DNA of 31,447 nt, from NCBI GenBank assembly GCA_026395675.1, contig JAPLYF010000086.1, positions 1 through 31,447 on the forward strand. The letters run 5' to 3'. A program made the translations under genes and the position numbers. The stretch comes from Candidatus Parcubacteria bacterium. GTDB lineage: Bacteria > Patescibacteriota > Patescibacteriia > CAIXNZ01. Under the pieces are notes generated by a model, which saw only the letters and a program-made list of their open reading frames with translations, ran no database searches and was not told where the DNA came from. Within the stretch, counting starts at the first letter, position 1; each line of letters starts with the position of its first letter. Positions 24,637 through 31,053 of the stretch are shown piece by piece.

Positions 24637-24662
24637 AATACTGGTCATCAACGACCGGTATT
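24637..24662 (+). promoter_or_regulatory. Hairpin between the AsnRS-like and radical SAM genes
   Basis: AATACTGGTC and GACCGGTATT form ten pairs (one G-U) around a six-base loop. The tail is not a good T-tract, so attenuation, RNA processing or a control of the unusual start downstream are as likely as termination. Confidence 0.5.
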
Positions 24663-24679
24663 TATACATTTAGTAATAA

Positions 24680-25618
24680 ATTGAAAACAATACGACAAAA
24701 AAAATAAAGCCAATTTTTGAATACAACGATAAAATAAGAATTAAAATAACCGATAAATGTAATTTATCGTGTCCATTTTGTCATTGTGAGGGAACAAAAG
24801 AAACTGAGGAAGTTTCTTTATCCGATCAAAGCTTTATAAAATGGTTAAAAAAATTAAAAAAACACTATAATATTGTTCATTTAACTGGTGGGGAACCGAC
24901 ATTATACAAGGATCTAAAGCCATTGTGTAAATATTTAACCTCGAAAGGTTATAAGGTTTTTATTACCTCCAACATGGTTGTATTAAATAAAAATTTATTT
25001 GAGGCATTGCCATATATTTCTAAGGTTAATATTTCATTGCATTCATTAAATCCTTCATATTTTAAGAATTTTATAAAAAACAATGCCAACCCAGATGATT
25101 ATTTAAATATAATAAAAAATAATATATTAAAACTAAAAAATAATGTTGATAAAATTTCAATTAACGCGGTTGTTTCTAATGATAAACAACAAGATCTTGA
25201 TAGTGTTTTAAATTTTTGTAAAAAAAATAAAATATTATTAAAACTGGTGCCTGATTGGCGTTTTTACGTTGCATCAAGAAAATATATAATTAATTTTTTA
25301 AAATCTAATAGTTTTATTGAAGATAATCGTATAATAAAGGATCCGGGATCAAACTTAAGAATAATATACAGAAAAAACGATTATTATATTGAGTTTAAAG
25401 ACATTCAACCATATTATTTAAATTTTTGGTGCGAGGGTTGCAAAATGAAAAAAAAATGTATTGAAACGTTCGCTTTTCTTAGATTAGAAGGCAACCCCTT
25501 GAGATTTAAAATTTGTATTGATAAACCAGCAATGACAAGCACTCGGTTTGAAAAAAATTTTTGGATGAAATTTGAAGAGCTAAACCTTGAAGCAAAAAAT
25601 AAAATAACAAAGCAATAA
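24680..25618 (+). CDS. MoaA-like radical SAM enzyme with non-canonical start
   Basis: 312 codons from the first codon after the upstream stop. CNLSCPFC gives the CxxxCxxC cluster ligands (residues 27, 31, 34), followed by the GGEPTLY SAM-contact motif and a TIM-barrel pattern. Near the C-terminus C-x2-C...C...C in WCEGCKMKKKC and FKIC suggests an auxiliary iron-sulfur cluster, as in MoaA and SPASM-like proteins. No ATG, GTG or TTG exists in frame before the Cys motif; the first in-frame ATG (24923) would delete the catalytic cluster. The open frame begins at ATT 24680, so either ATT/ATA initiation or an upstream frameshift must be invoked. Last gene of the cluster; a weak hairpin follows at 25653-25677. 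Confidence 0.82.
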   Translation: MENNTTKKIKPIFEYNDKIRIKITDKCNLSCPFCHCEGTKETEEVSLSDQSFIKWLKKLKKHYNIVHLTGGEPTLYKDLKPLCKYLTSKGYKVFITSNMVVLNKNLFEALPYISKVNISLHSLNPSYFKNFIKNNANPDDYLNIIKNNILKLKNNVDKISINAVVSNDKQQDLDSVLNFCKKNKILLKLVPDWRFYVASRKYIINFLKSNSFIEDNRIIKDPGSNLRIIYRKNDYYIEFKDIQPYYLNFWCEGCKMKKKCIETFAFLRLEGNPLRFKICIDKPAMTSTRFEKNFWMKFEELNLEAKNKITKQ

Positions 25619-26105
25619 TTTTTCTGAGGATAATTCCAAAATCCCAATAAAAAACAGCTCTTTTCGTGTGAGCCGTTTAATTTATATGGAGAAATAGCCT
25701 AGCCAGACCCTTAGGATTAGGGAATTCTGCCTTGATTCCAATTCTACATTTAATTTCATTATACCGGTGTCAAATGTCAGGCACCAGATTAATGGTTTTT
25801 AAATTTTCTTATCCTTTTGAAATAATCTTCCGGATAATAGCCGCTTTGGCTAGAATTGGAGGCAACGGATGCTGATGATATTTTTAGACCATCTGCTATT
25901 TTAGCAGAGCCGTCTTTGCTAGGAGGTTAATTCAAATATTTATCCTAATATTCCTTCATAATACATAATAGGGGAAGAAAAAAATAAGTATTATGACTTC
26001 AAAAAGAAGCTTCTATTTCTCCATATTCTCAAAAATAAATCATATCACAAATTATTAAACTTGTCAAGAGTTTTTGGTAATGTGTATAGACATTACCCCA
26101 ACCCC
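25619..26105. other. Long gene-free stretch after the cluster
   Basis: No gene is seen. Several short hairpins occur: AACAGCTC...GAGCCGTT (25653-25677, a possible operon terminator with a weak T-tail), GGTGTC...GGCACC (25767-25786), CTGCT-ATTTT-AGCAG (25896-25910) and GGTAATGT...ACATTACC (26075-26096). They do not add up to a riboswitch class I recognise. It could be decayed mobile DNA. Confidence 0.4.
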
Positions 26106-26133
26106 TTGACTTTTCACGTAAATGTGATAATAT
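26106..26133 (+). promoter_or_regulatory. Promoter of the alpha-oxoamine synthase gene
   Basis: TTGACT (26106-26111), 16 bases, TAATAT (26128-26133). A partial dyad GGTAATGT/ACATTACC sits just upstream of the -35 and could be an operator. Confidence 0.55.
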
Positions 26134-26195
26134 AGGAAATCAGATTAGGGATAAAAAAGTCCTAAACAAATTAACCAGTTCTTTGTCAAAAAAGG

Positions 26196-26206
26196 AAAGG
26201 AGGTGA
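26196..26206 (+). promoter_or_regulatory. Full-length Shine-Dalgarno site
   Basis: AAAGGAGGTGA is an exact complement of the 16S 3' end, nine bases before the ATG at 26213. It decides the start, and stands out because most genes in the window have no clear site. Confidence 0.85.
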
Positions 26207-26212
26207 TTTTCC

Positions 26213-27454
26213 ATGCTAAGAAGAATGGCTGAAAATATCGTCAGGATTATTAGGTCGTTTAATTACTACCCGCGGATTGACAAGATTGAAGGATTCACAG
26301 AAGGAGCCAAGGCAATCATTAACGGTAAAGAGTGCATAACTTTTTCCTCTAATGACTACCTCGGGCTAAGCCGTCATCCTAGAATGATTGAAGCAGCGAT
26401 AGAAGCGACCAGACTCTTTGGGGTCGGTTCTGGTGGGTCACGCCTGACAGCCGGCACCCAGGCTCCACATTGTTTGCTGGAAGCGAAGATCGCTGAATTC
26501 AAGGGCACGGAAGATGCCATGGTGTTTTCTGCTGGATATCTGGCGAACATCGGCATCATGCCCGCGCTAATCGGCGGGACGCTGAAAAAGCTGGTTCTCA
26601 GTTTTGATCCTCAAAATAAAGAACTCTTGGAGCCGACAGAGATCTTCGTTGATCAGCTTGCTCACGCCAGCATTATCGACGGGATTTCCCTGACTGCGAA
26701 AGGCGGAAACAAAGTGCCTGTCCAGATTTTTAAAAACAGGGACATGGCTCATCTTGAGGCTTTACTTGAGGATTCAACGGCAGGAAATAAACTCGTGGTC
26801 TCTGACGGTGTTTTCTCCTTGCATGGACGAATGGCACCTCTTGACCAAATGGTCCAAGTAGCCAAAAAGTTCAATGCCGAAATCTACGTTGATGACGCGC
26901 ATAGCACTGGCATTTTTGGCGAAAACGGCCGAGGCACTGCTGAATTCTACGGAGTTGAAAACGAAATCGCCTTTCAAGTAGGCACCCTAAGTAAGGCGTT
27001 TGGTGGGCAAGGAGGTTTTATAGCAAGCAGTAAGGATTTGTGTGATTATCTACGTGTAGCAGCGAGAACACATATGTTCCAGACTTCGATGCCTGCTGGA
27101 ATTGCCATGGCGTTAATTGTCGCCATTGATCTCATCAAAGAAGAGCCATGGCGTCGCCAACGTCTGATAGCCATCTCAGAGAAAGTGAGAAAAAACTTGA
27201 CATCCTTGGGCTTCAATATTTTCGGCTCAACAACTCAGATCGTTCCAGTCGGGTTTGAAAATGAAGTTAAGGCCAAAAAAGCAGCCGAGATGCTGATGGA
27301 TGATGGCATTTTTGCCCCGCCATACTATTATCCTGCCGTAGGGCAAGATGAAGCCATGGTGCGGGTCAACTTGACCGCAATCCACACTGACGAGGAGATT
27401 GAAAAACTCCTTAACTCATTGGAAAACATCGGGCAAAAGCTAGGCATTATCTAA
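26213..27454 (+). CDS. Alpha-oxoamine synthase (PLP; BioF/KBL/SPT family)
   Basis: 413 residues. Fold type I PLP enzyme: SSNDYLGLSRHP at the N-terminus, GSGGSRLTAGT, the His in VDQLAHASIIDG, DDAHSTGIFG with the pyridine Asp, and the Schiff-base lysine in GTLSKAFGGQGGF. The end has VNLTAIHTDEEI. The family condenses an amino acid with an acyl-CoA, with loss of CO2, to an amino ketone (biotin, threonine catabolism, sphingolipid, haem or signal-molecule pathways); the product cannot be fixed here and no biotin, haem or lipid partner is adjacent. It is visibly GC-richer than the cluster to its left and has its own promoter, strong Shine-Dalgarno and terminator, so it is a separate, possibly transferred, unit. 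Confidence 0.9.
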   Translation: MLRRMAENIVRIIRSFNYYPRIDKIEGFTEGAKAIINGKECITFSSNDYLGLSRHPRMIEAAIEATRLFGVGSGGSRLTAGTQAPHCLLEAKIAEFKGTEDAMVFSAGYLANIGIMPALIGGTLKKLVLSFDPQNKELLEPTEIFVDQLAHASIIDGISLTAKGGNKVPVQIFKNRDMAHLEALLEDSTAGNKLVVSDGVFSLHGRMAPLDQMVQVAKKFNAEIYVDDAHSTGIFGENGRGTAEFYGVENEIAFQVGTLSKAFGGQGGFIASSKDLCDYLRVAARTHMFQTSMPAGIAMALIVAIDLIKEEPWRRQRLIAISEKVRKNLTSLGFNIFGSTTQIVPVGFENEVKAKKAAEMLMDDGIFAPPYYYPAVGQDEAMVRVNLTAIHTDEEIEKLLNSLENIGQKLGII

Positions 27455-27457
27455 ACC

Positions 27458-27509
27458 GCTGGTTCAGTCAATAGCGATATAAAGCTAAAGACTGAGCCAG
27501 CTTTTTTTT
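27458..27509 (+). terminator. Terminator of the oxoamine synthase gene
   Basis: GCTGGTTCAGTC (27458-27469) pairs with GACTGAGCCAGC (27490-27501) followed by eight T. Confidence 0.9.
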
Positions 27510-27524
27510 AGTTAAAATTCTTGG

Positions 27525-27530
27525 TATAAT
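27525..27530 (+). promoter_or_regulatory. Likely -10 box of the histidine kinase operon
   Basis: TATAAT about 40 bases before the ATG at 27570. The region 17 bases further up is the T-tract of the preceding terminator, so no good -35 is seen. Confidence 0.4.
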
Positions 27531-27569
27531 ATAACCATCAAACCTTAATTTATATCTATTTAGCGAATT

Positions 27570-29180
27570 ATGATAATCGCCCAGCTAAATCTTATAATTG
27601 CCTTGTTTATTCTTATTTTGGCTTTTTATGTATTAAAAAATAATTACAGATCAAAGCTAAATATCTTTTTTAGTATATCAACTTTTTTAATCGCATTTTG
27701 GGTGCTTCTAAACTATTTTTTCCAAAGTAGCAATTCTATTTTAATTTTACGCATCATTTATACGCTTGCACCGTTCATTATCATCTCAATAATTATTTGG
27801 ATCAATTACCTTAAGCATGATAAGACTAGTAAGCTGTTTAAAATTTCTACACACACTTTTTTGTTAATTAGTGCTATCTTCGGAATATTAATGTTTACAT
27901 CCAGCCAAATGATTACTAAGGTAATAGATTATAGTAATTATGAAACTGGATCATTGTTTGATTATTTCTCGGTTTTTATTATAATTTTATTCGTTTATTT
28001 ATTTGGGTTCACGTTTGTTGAGTATAAAAATTCCAAACCAGCAGATAGAGAAAAATTTATTTTGATCATAATAGGAGTGCTTTTAACATCGGCCATTGCA
28101 GCTGTTGTTAGTTTTATCCTGCCGATTTTTGAAATCACCAAATATAATGTTTTAGACAGTACCAGCTCAATCTTTTATGTGCTTTTTAGTTTTTACTCAA
28201 TTAGCAGATATAAATTTTTAAATGTCAGACTTTTAGCTTCTGAAATATTGAGCGCCTTTTTAGTCATATTTAGCTTATTGCAAATTTTTAGTTTTGGGGC
28301 GGAAAATATTGCTATAAGAATAATCGCCTTTAATTTAACTTTGCTAATCGCTTTTTTGCTTATTTATTCCATCAATTCGGAATCAAAGCGTTTAAAACAG
28401 ATTGAAAAGTTAAATGCAGACCTAAATAAAGCTTCTCAAGTAATCAATGAAAAGAATAAATTTTTAGAAGAATTACTTAATATGAAAACTGAATTTTTAC
28501 GAGTGGTTAACCACCAGCTTAATACCCCCCTCTCAATTATGAGAAATGCTTTTGCTATGGTAGAGGAAAAAGCAATTACCCCAGAAAAAGGATTTGGATA
28601 TGCAAAAAGCGGACTGGAAAGAATAAGCGATACAATTTCTGATTTTTGGGAAGCCTATGAACTGGAAGGCGTTAAAATGAAAATGAATAAGAGCAAAACT
28701 GATCTTGAAAAAATAGTGAATACCCTCATTGAAGAAAAGAAAAAATTGCCGGCAGTTGATGAACGAAAATTGGAGATAAAAGTTGAAACACCCAAATTTA
28801 AAATTCCAGAGGTATATTGCGATTCTCAAAAAATGGTTCATGTGATTTCTAATTTGCTTGATAACGCGGTTTTTTATACTGAAAAAGGTTCCGTGACGGT
28901 TAGTTATGAAAAGTCACCTAATGTTCTAAAAATTAAAATTACGGATACTGGCATGGGTATAGTGCCACAAAATAAAGAAAAATTGTTTCAGAAGTTTTCC
29001 AGGGGCCAGGGCGCTGTTACTATGAAGCCAGACGGCTCAGGCTTAGGATTATTTATTGCCAGAAAAATCATTGAAGGCAATGATGGACAAATCGGAGCTG
29101 AAAGCAAGGGTGAAGGCAAAGGCTCAACATTCTATTTCACATTACCTATATTTACTAAAAAATCTAGCCAACAATTATGA
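27570..29180 (+). CDS. Membrane sensor histidine kinase
   Basis: 536 residues. Residues 1-270 are almost entirely hydrophobic, about seven to nine membrane segments with very short loops, so any signal is probably sensed within or near the membrane. A short coiled coil (271-305) leads into HisKA with the phospho-acceptor His315 in RVVNHQLNTPLS. The HATPase domain has N-box SNLLDNA (427-433), G1 DTGMGI (459-464) and G2 GSGLGL (489-494). It autophosphorylates and should pass the phosphate to the response regulator whose ATG overlaps its stop. There is no large extracellular domain. Confidence 0.93.
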   Translation: MIIAQLNLIIALFILILAFYVLKNNYRSKLNIFFSISTFLIAFWVLLNYFFQSSNSILILRIIYTLAPFIIISIIIWINYLKHDKTSKLFKISTHTFLLISAIFGILMFTSSQMITKVIDYSNYETGSLFDYFSVFIIILFVYLFGFTFVEYKNSKPADREKFILIIIGVLLTSAIAAVVSFILPIFEITKYNVLDSTSSIFYVLFSFYSISRYKFLNVRLLASEILSAFLVIFSLLQIFSFGAENIAIRIIAFNLTLLIAFLLIYSINSESKRLKQIEKLNADLNKASQVINEKNKFLEELLNMKTEFLRVVNHQLNTPLSIMRNAFAMVEEKAITPEKGFGYAKSGLERISDTISDFWEAYELEGVKMKMNKSKTDLEKIVNTLIEEKKKLPAVDERKLEIKVETPKFKIPEVYCDSQKMVHVISNLLDNAVFYTEKGSVTVSYEKSPNVLKIKITDTGMGIVPQNKEKLFQKFSRGQGAVTMKPDGSGLGLFIARKIIEGNDGQIGAESKGEGKGSTFYFTLPIFTKKSSQQL

Positions 29181-29605
29181 ATGACGCGCATGTCATGAAA
29201 TCTGAAAAAGGCAGGATTCTATTCGTTGAAGATGAAATGAATCTTGTTGATATGTACCATGCTTATTTTGAACAAAAGGGCTATGATTTCCTTTCTACTG
29301 CTGATATTGAAGAAGCTTTGCATGTTACTGAATTTGAGCAGCCAGACGTGATCCTGCTTGATTTGATAATACCAAAAATAGAAAACGGCGTAGTCCATAT
29401 GGATGCTGAGCAAGGTTATGTTTTTCTTGAAAAAGTTAAGAAAAACCCCAAGACAAAAAATATTCCGATACTTGTCTTTACGAGTTTAGATACTATTAAG
29501 GACAGAGAGAGATGCAAGGAAATGGGCGCCATAGATTATATTTTTAAAGGCAAGGCTTTACCAAAAGAGGTATTAGCAGCTGTTGAGGCAGTGGTTAAAA
29601 AGTAA
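29177..29605 (+). CDS. Single-domain response regulator
   Basis: 142 residues: only a receiver domain. Acidic pocket Glu18/Asp19 in FVEDE, phospho-acceptor Asp62 in ILLDLIIP, the switch Thr in VFTSLD and Lys114 in YIFKGKA. There is no DNA-binding or enzymatic output domain, so it must act through protein contact or phosphorelay. The loop after Asp62 is lengthened (KIENGVVHMDAEQG). The start overlaps the kinase stop (ATGA), so the two are co-translated; an ATG six codons in is an alternative start. Confidence 0.93.
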   Translation: MNDAHVMKSEKGRILFVEDEMNLVDMYHAYFEQKGYDFLSTADIEEALHVTEFEQPDVILLDLIIPKIENGVVHMDAEQGYVFLEKVKKNPKTKNIPILVFTSLDTIKDRERCKEMGAIDYIFKGKALPKEVLAAVEAVVKK

Positions 29606-29624
29606 TAGAATTAAACTTAAATAA

Positions 29625-29650
29625 AAAAGCACGACTCCAATCGTGCTTTT
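29625..29650. terminator. Terminator after the two-component pair
   Basis: AAAAGCACGA and TCGTGCTTTT pair perfectly around a six-base loop; the symmetric A/T flanks make it bidirectional, serving the minus-strand recombinase remnant too. Confidence 0.9.
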
Positions 29651-29655
29651 ATGTT

Positions 29656-29790
29656 TTATGCCTCGATCACTAATTTCTTATCCTTTAACACCAGCTTGCT
29701 TCTTAGGTTTGACAGCAAATCTCTTTTCTCATAAACACTGCCTTCCTTTAATATGTACTTGGCATAATTTTTAATGTCCAAATCTTTTCG
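29656..29790 (-). pseudogene. C-terminal remnant of a serine site-specific recombinase (tentative)
   Basis: The minus strand encodes about 45 residues ending YEKRDLLSNLRSKLVLKDKK and LVIEA before the stop at 29656. This resembles the extreme C-terminus of large serine recombinases common in CPR genomes (EKR...L...L.L.DKKL). The frame continues formally to 29841, but upstream of about 29790 it is antisense to the transposase. No catalytic domain remains. The assignment rests on a short match from memory. Confidence 0.4.
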
Positions 29791-30424
29791 CTTGTTTAGC
29801 AACACATGGCTATCTAACTGCAAGTTGTCTTTGCGTACCATCTGGGCATTATTATGGTGCTGGACGCAACAGGTGCCTGTTAAGCAAACGGTAAAACTAT
29901 GCCATGTATCTGAAATTAGTGTTTATCATTGGTTCAGGGTATTTCGTGCACAATTGCCAGATTTTGCTGATATTTTAGAGGGTGTGGTGCAAATGGATGA
30001 AGCCTACTTTAAACAATGGTCATTAATGATGGCAAAGCAAATCGGTTCCACTAAAATTGTATCTGTAATGGTGCCTCAAGCGTCGGTTACTAAACAAATG
30101 ACTGCTCAATTTATTTTTCAAAATATTGCTCCCCGTTCTCAACTCCATACAGATGGCTCTGGTGTTTACTCTAGAATTGACCAATGGTGGCAAGTGAAAC
30201 ACAATAAAGATATTCATGCCAAATGGCAATTCGGATTAACTTCAGAAATTGAGGGGATGTTTGGTAATTTAAGGACTTTTATTCGCAGAATGTATCACCA
30301 TGTAACTCCTGAATACCTGCCGGAATATGTTGGCGAATTTTCAGTCAGATTTTCCCACCCTGAAATCTTCATTTCACCCTTTATTTACTTATCAAAAACA
30401 ATATCCCTTGTACCAACTTGTTAA
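29774..30424 (+). pseudogene. IS1595-family (ISXO2-like) transposase, N-terminally truncated
   Basis: 216 codons. DDE-type features: GVVQMDEAYFK (first Asp), QLHTDGSGVYS (second Asp), and LTSEIEGMFGNLRTFIRRMYHHVTP (the catalytic Glu region; seen at about 30240-30310). The helix-turn-helix-like VPVKQTVKLCHVSEISVYHWF precedes them. The N-terminal zinc ribbon typical of the family is absent and an in-frame stop lies just before the ATG, so the gene lost its 5' end where it meets the recombinase remnant. Probably inactive. Confidence 0.75.
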
Positions 30425-30433
30425 GATTGCCCC
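30417..30433. repeat. Candidate right terminal inverted repeat of the IS
   Basis: The reverse strand reads GGGGCAATCTTAACAAG, with the transposase stop inside it. IS1595-type ends often begin with GGGG. No left partner is found upstream of 29774, consistent with truncation. Confidence 0.35.
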
Positions 30434-30491
30434 AGGCTTTTATCTTGACTTTTTATTAATATCCTGCTAATTTAATATATTACAAACCACA

Positions 30492-30502
30492 AAAGGAGGT
30501 GA
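30492..30502 (+). promoter_or_regulatory. Full-length Shine-Dalgarno before a TTG start
   Basis: AAAGGAGGTGA, eight bases from the TTG at 30508. It is identical to the site of the oxoamine synthase gene and fixes the start of the interrupted small gene. Confidence 0.8.
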
Positions 30503-30507
30503 TCAAA

Positions 30508-30846
30508 TTGGTAGAATCAAAAGATATACGCTGTAAGCTCTGCTTTCAGAAGTATGAAACCCAAGAAGAAGCAGACTAGTGCATAATATTATTTGGCCAG
30601 CCAAAGCCAAAATTCTCGTTAAATGACAGGGTAATCATGCGTGATCAATACAATAAAATAGAGAGAATTGGAATTATTACGAATATTAGCTTTGCCAAAC
30701 CAGGCAGCATGCATGTGCCTCACTCCATAATTTATCTAATTAAACTCGAAGCAGAAAATGGACAATTAATTGATCAGACTAAGCCCAAACATTCAACTGC
30801 CCAGGAAAGTGAGCTTGAGCCAATATCTATGCCTAATAAACAATAA
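30508..30846 (+). pseudogene. Small zinc-knuckle / SH3-like gene interrupted by an in-frame TAG
   Basis: Reading from TTG 30508, 23 codons (VESKDIRCKLCFQKYETQ then EEAD) end in TAG at 30577. The same frame then continues without another stop to TAA at 30846, including FSLNDRVIMRDQ and GIITNISF, which look like a small beta-barrel. The 70-codon piece starting at ATG 30637 lacks a good ribosome site of its own. The simplest reading is one 112-residue protein broken by a nonsense mutation. It may instead be two small proteins, or TAG may be read through. One CxxC is visible in the first part. Function unknown. Confidence 0.6.
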
Positions 30847-30880
30847 GCCGATCTTAAAAACCAATAAGGTCGGCTTTTTT
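30847..30880 (+). terminator. Terminator after the interrupted gene
   Basis: GCCGATCTT pairs with AAGGTCGGC (one G-U) followed by six T. Confidence 0.88.
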
Positions 30881-30882
30881 AC

Positions 30883-30910
30883 TTGCCAATTTTATTGTAT
30901 TTGTTATAAT
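30883..30910 (+). promoter_or_regulatory. Promoter of a very short transcription unit
   Basis: TTGCCA (30883-30888), 16 bases, TATAAT (30905-30910). The expected start coincides with ATG 30917, which opens a four-codon frame (ATG AAA TCT AAT TAA). Confidence 0.45.
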
Positions 30911-30943
30911 TTAAATATGAAATCTAATTAATTTGTCAGCGCC

Positions 30944-30968
30944 AGCCGGTCAAATCAGATCGGCTTTT
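30944..30968 (+). terminator. Hairpin with short T-tail
   Basis: AGCCGGTC (30944-30951) pairs with GATCGGCT (30958-30965, one G-U), ending in four T. It closes a unit of about 50 bases begun by the promoter just upstream. Confidence 0.6.
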
Positions 30969-30972
30969 ACTA

Positions 30973-31001
30973 TTGACAAAATCAATAAATTATGCTATTA
31001 T
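30973..31001 (+). promoter_or_regulatory. Promoter of the 3D-domain protein gene
   Basis: TTGACA (30973-30978), 17 bases, TATTAT (30996-31001). Transcription should start at about 31008, one base before an in-frame ATG, so a leaderless mRNA is possible. Confidence 0.65.
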
Positions 31002-31053
31002 TAAGATTATGCTAAACTATTTAATCTTAATTCAAAATTTACCACCTATATCT

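Noticed and set aside
24923..25618. Annotating the radical SAM gene from its first ATG.
   Set aside because: This would remove CxxxCxxC and the GGEP motif, which are encoded in the same uninterrupted frame upstream.
29774..29841. Extending the minus-strand recombinase remnant to its formal ATG at 29841.
   Set aside because: That part is antisense to transposase sequence (FSNTWLSNCKLSL region) that fits the IS1595 family.
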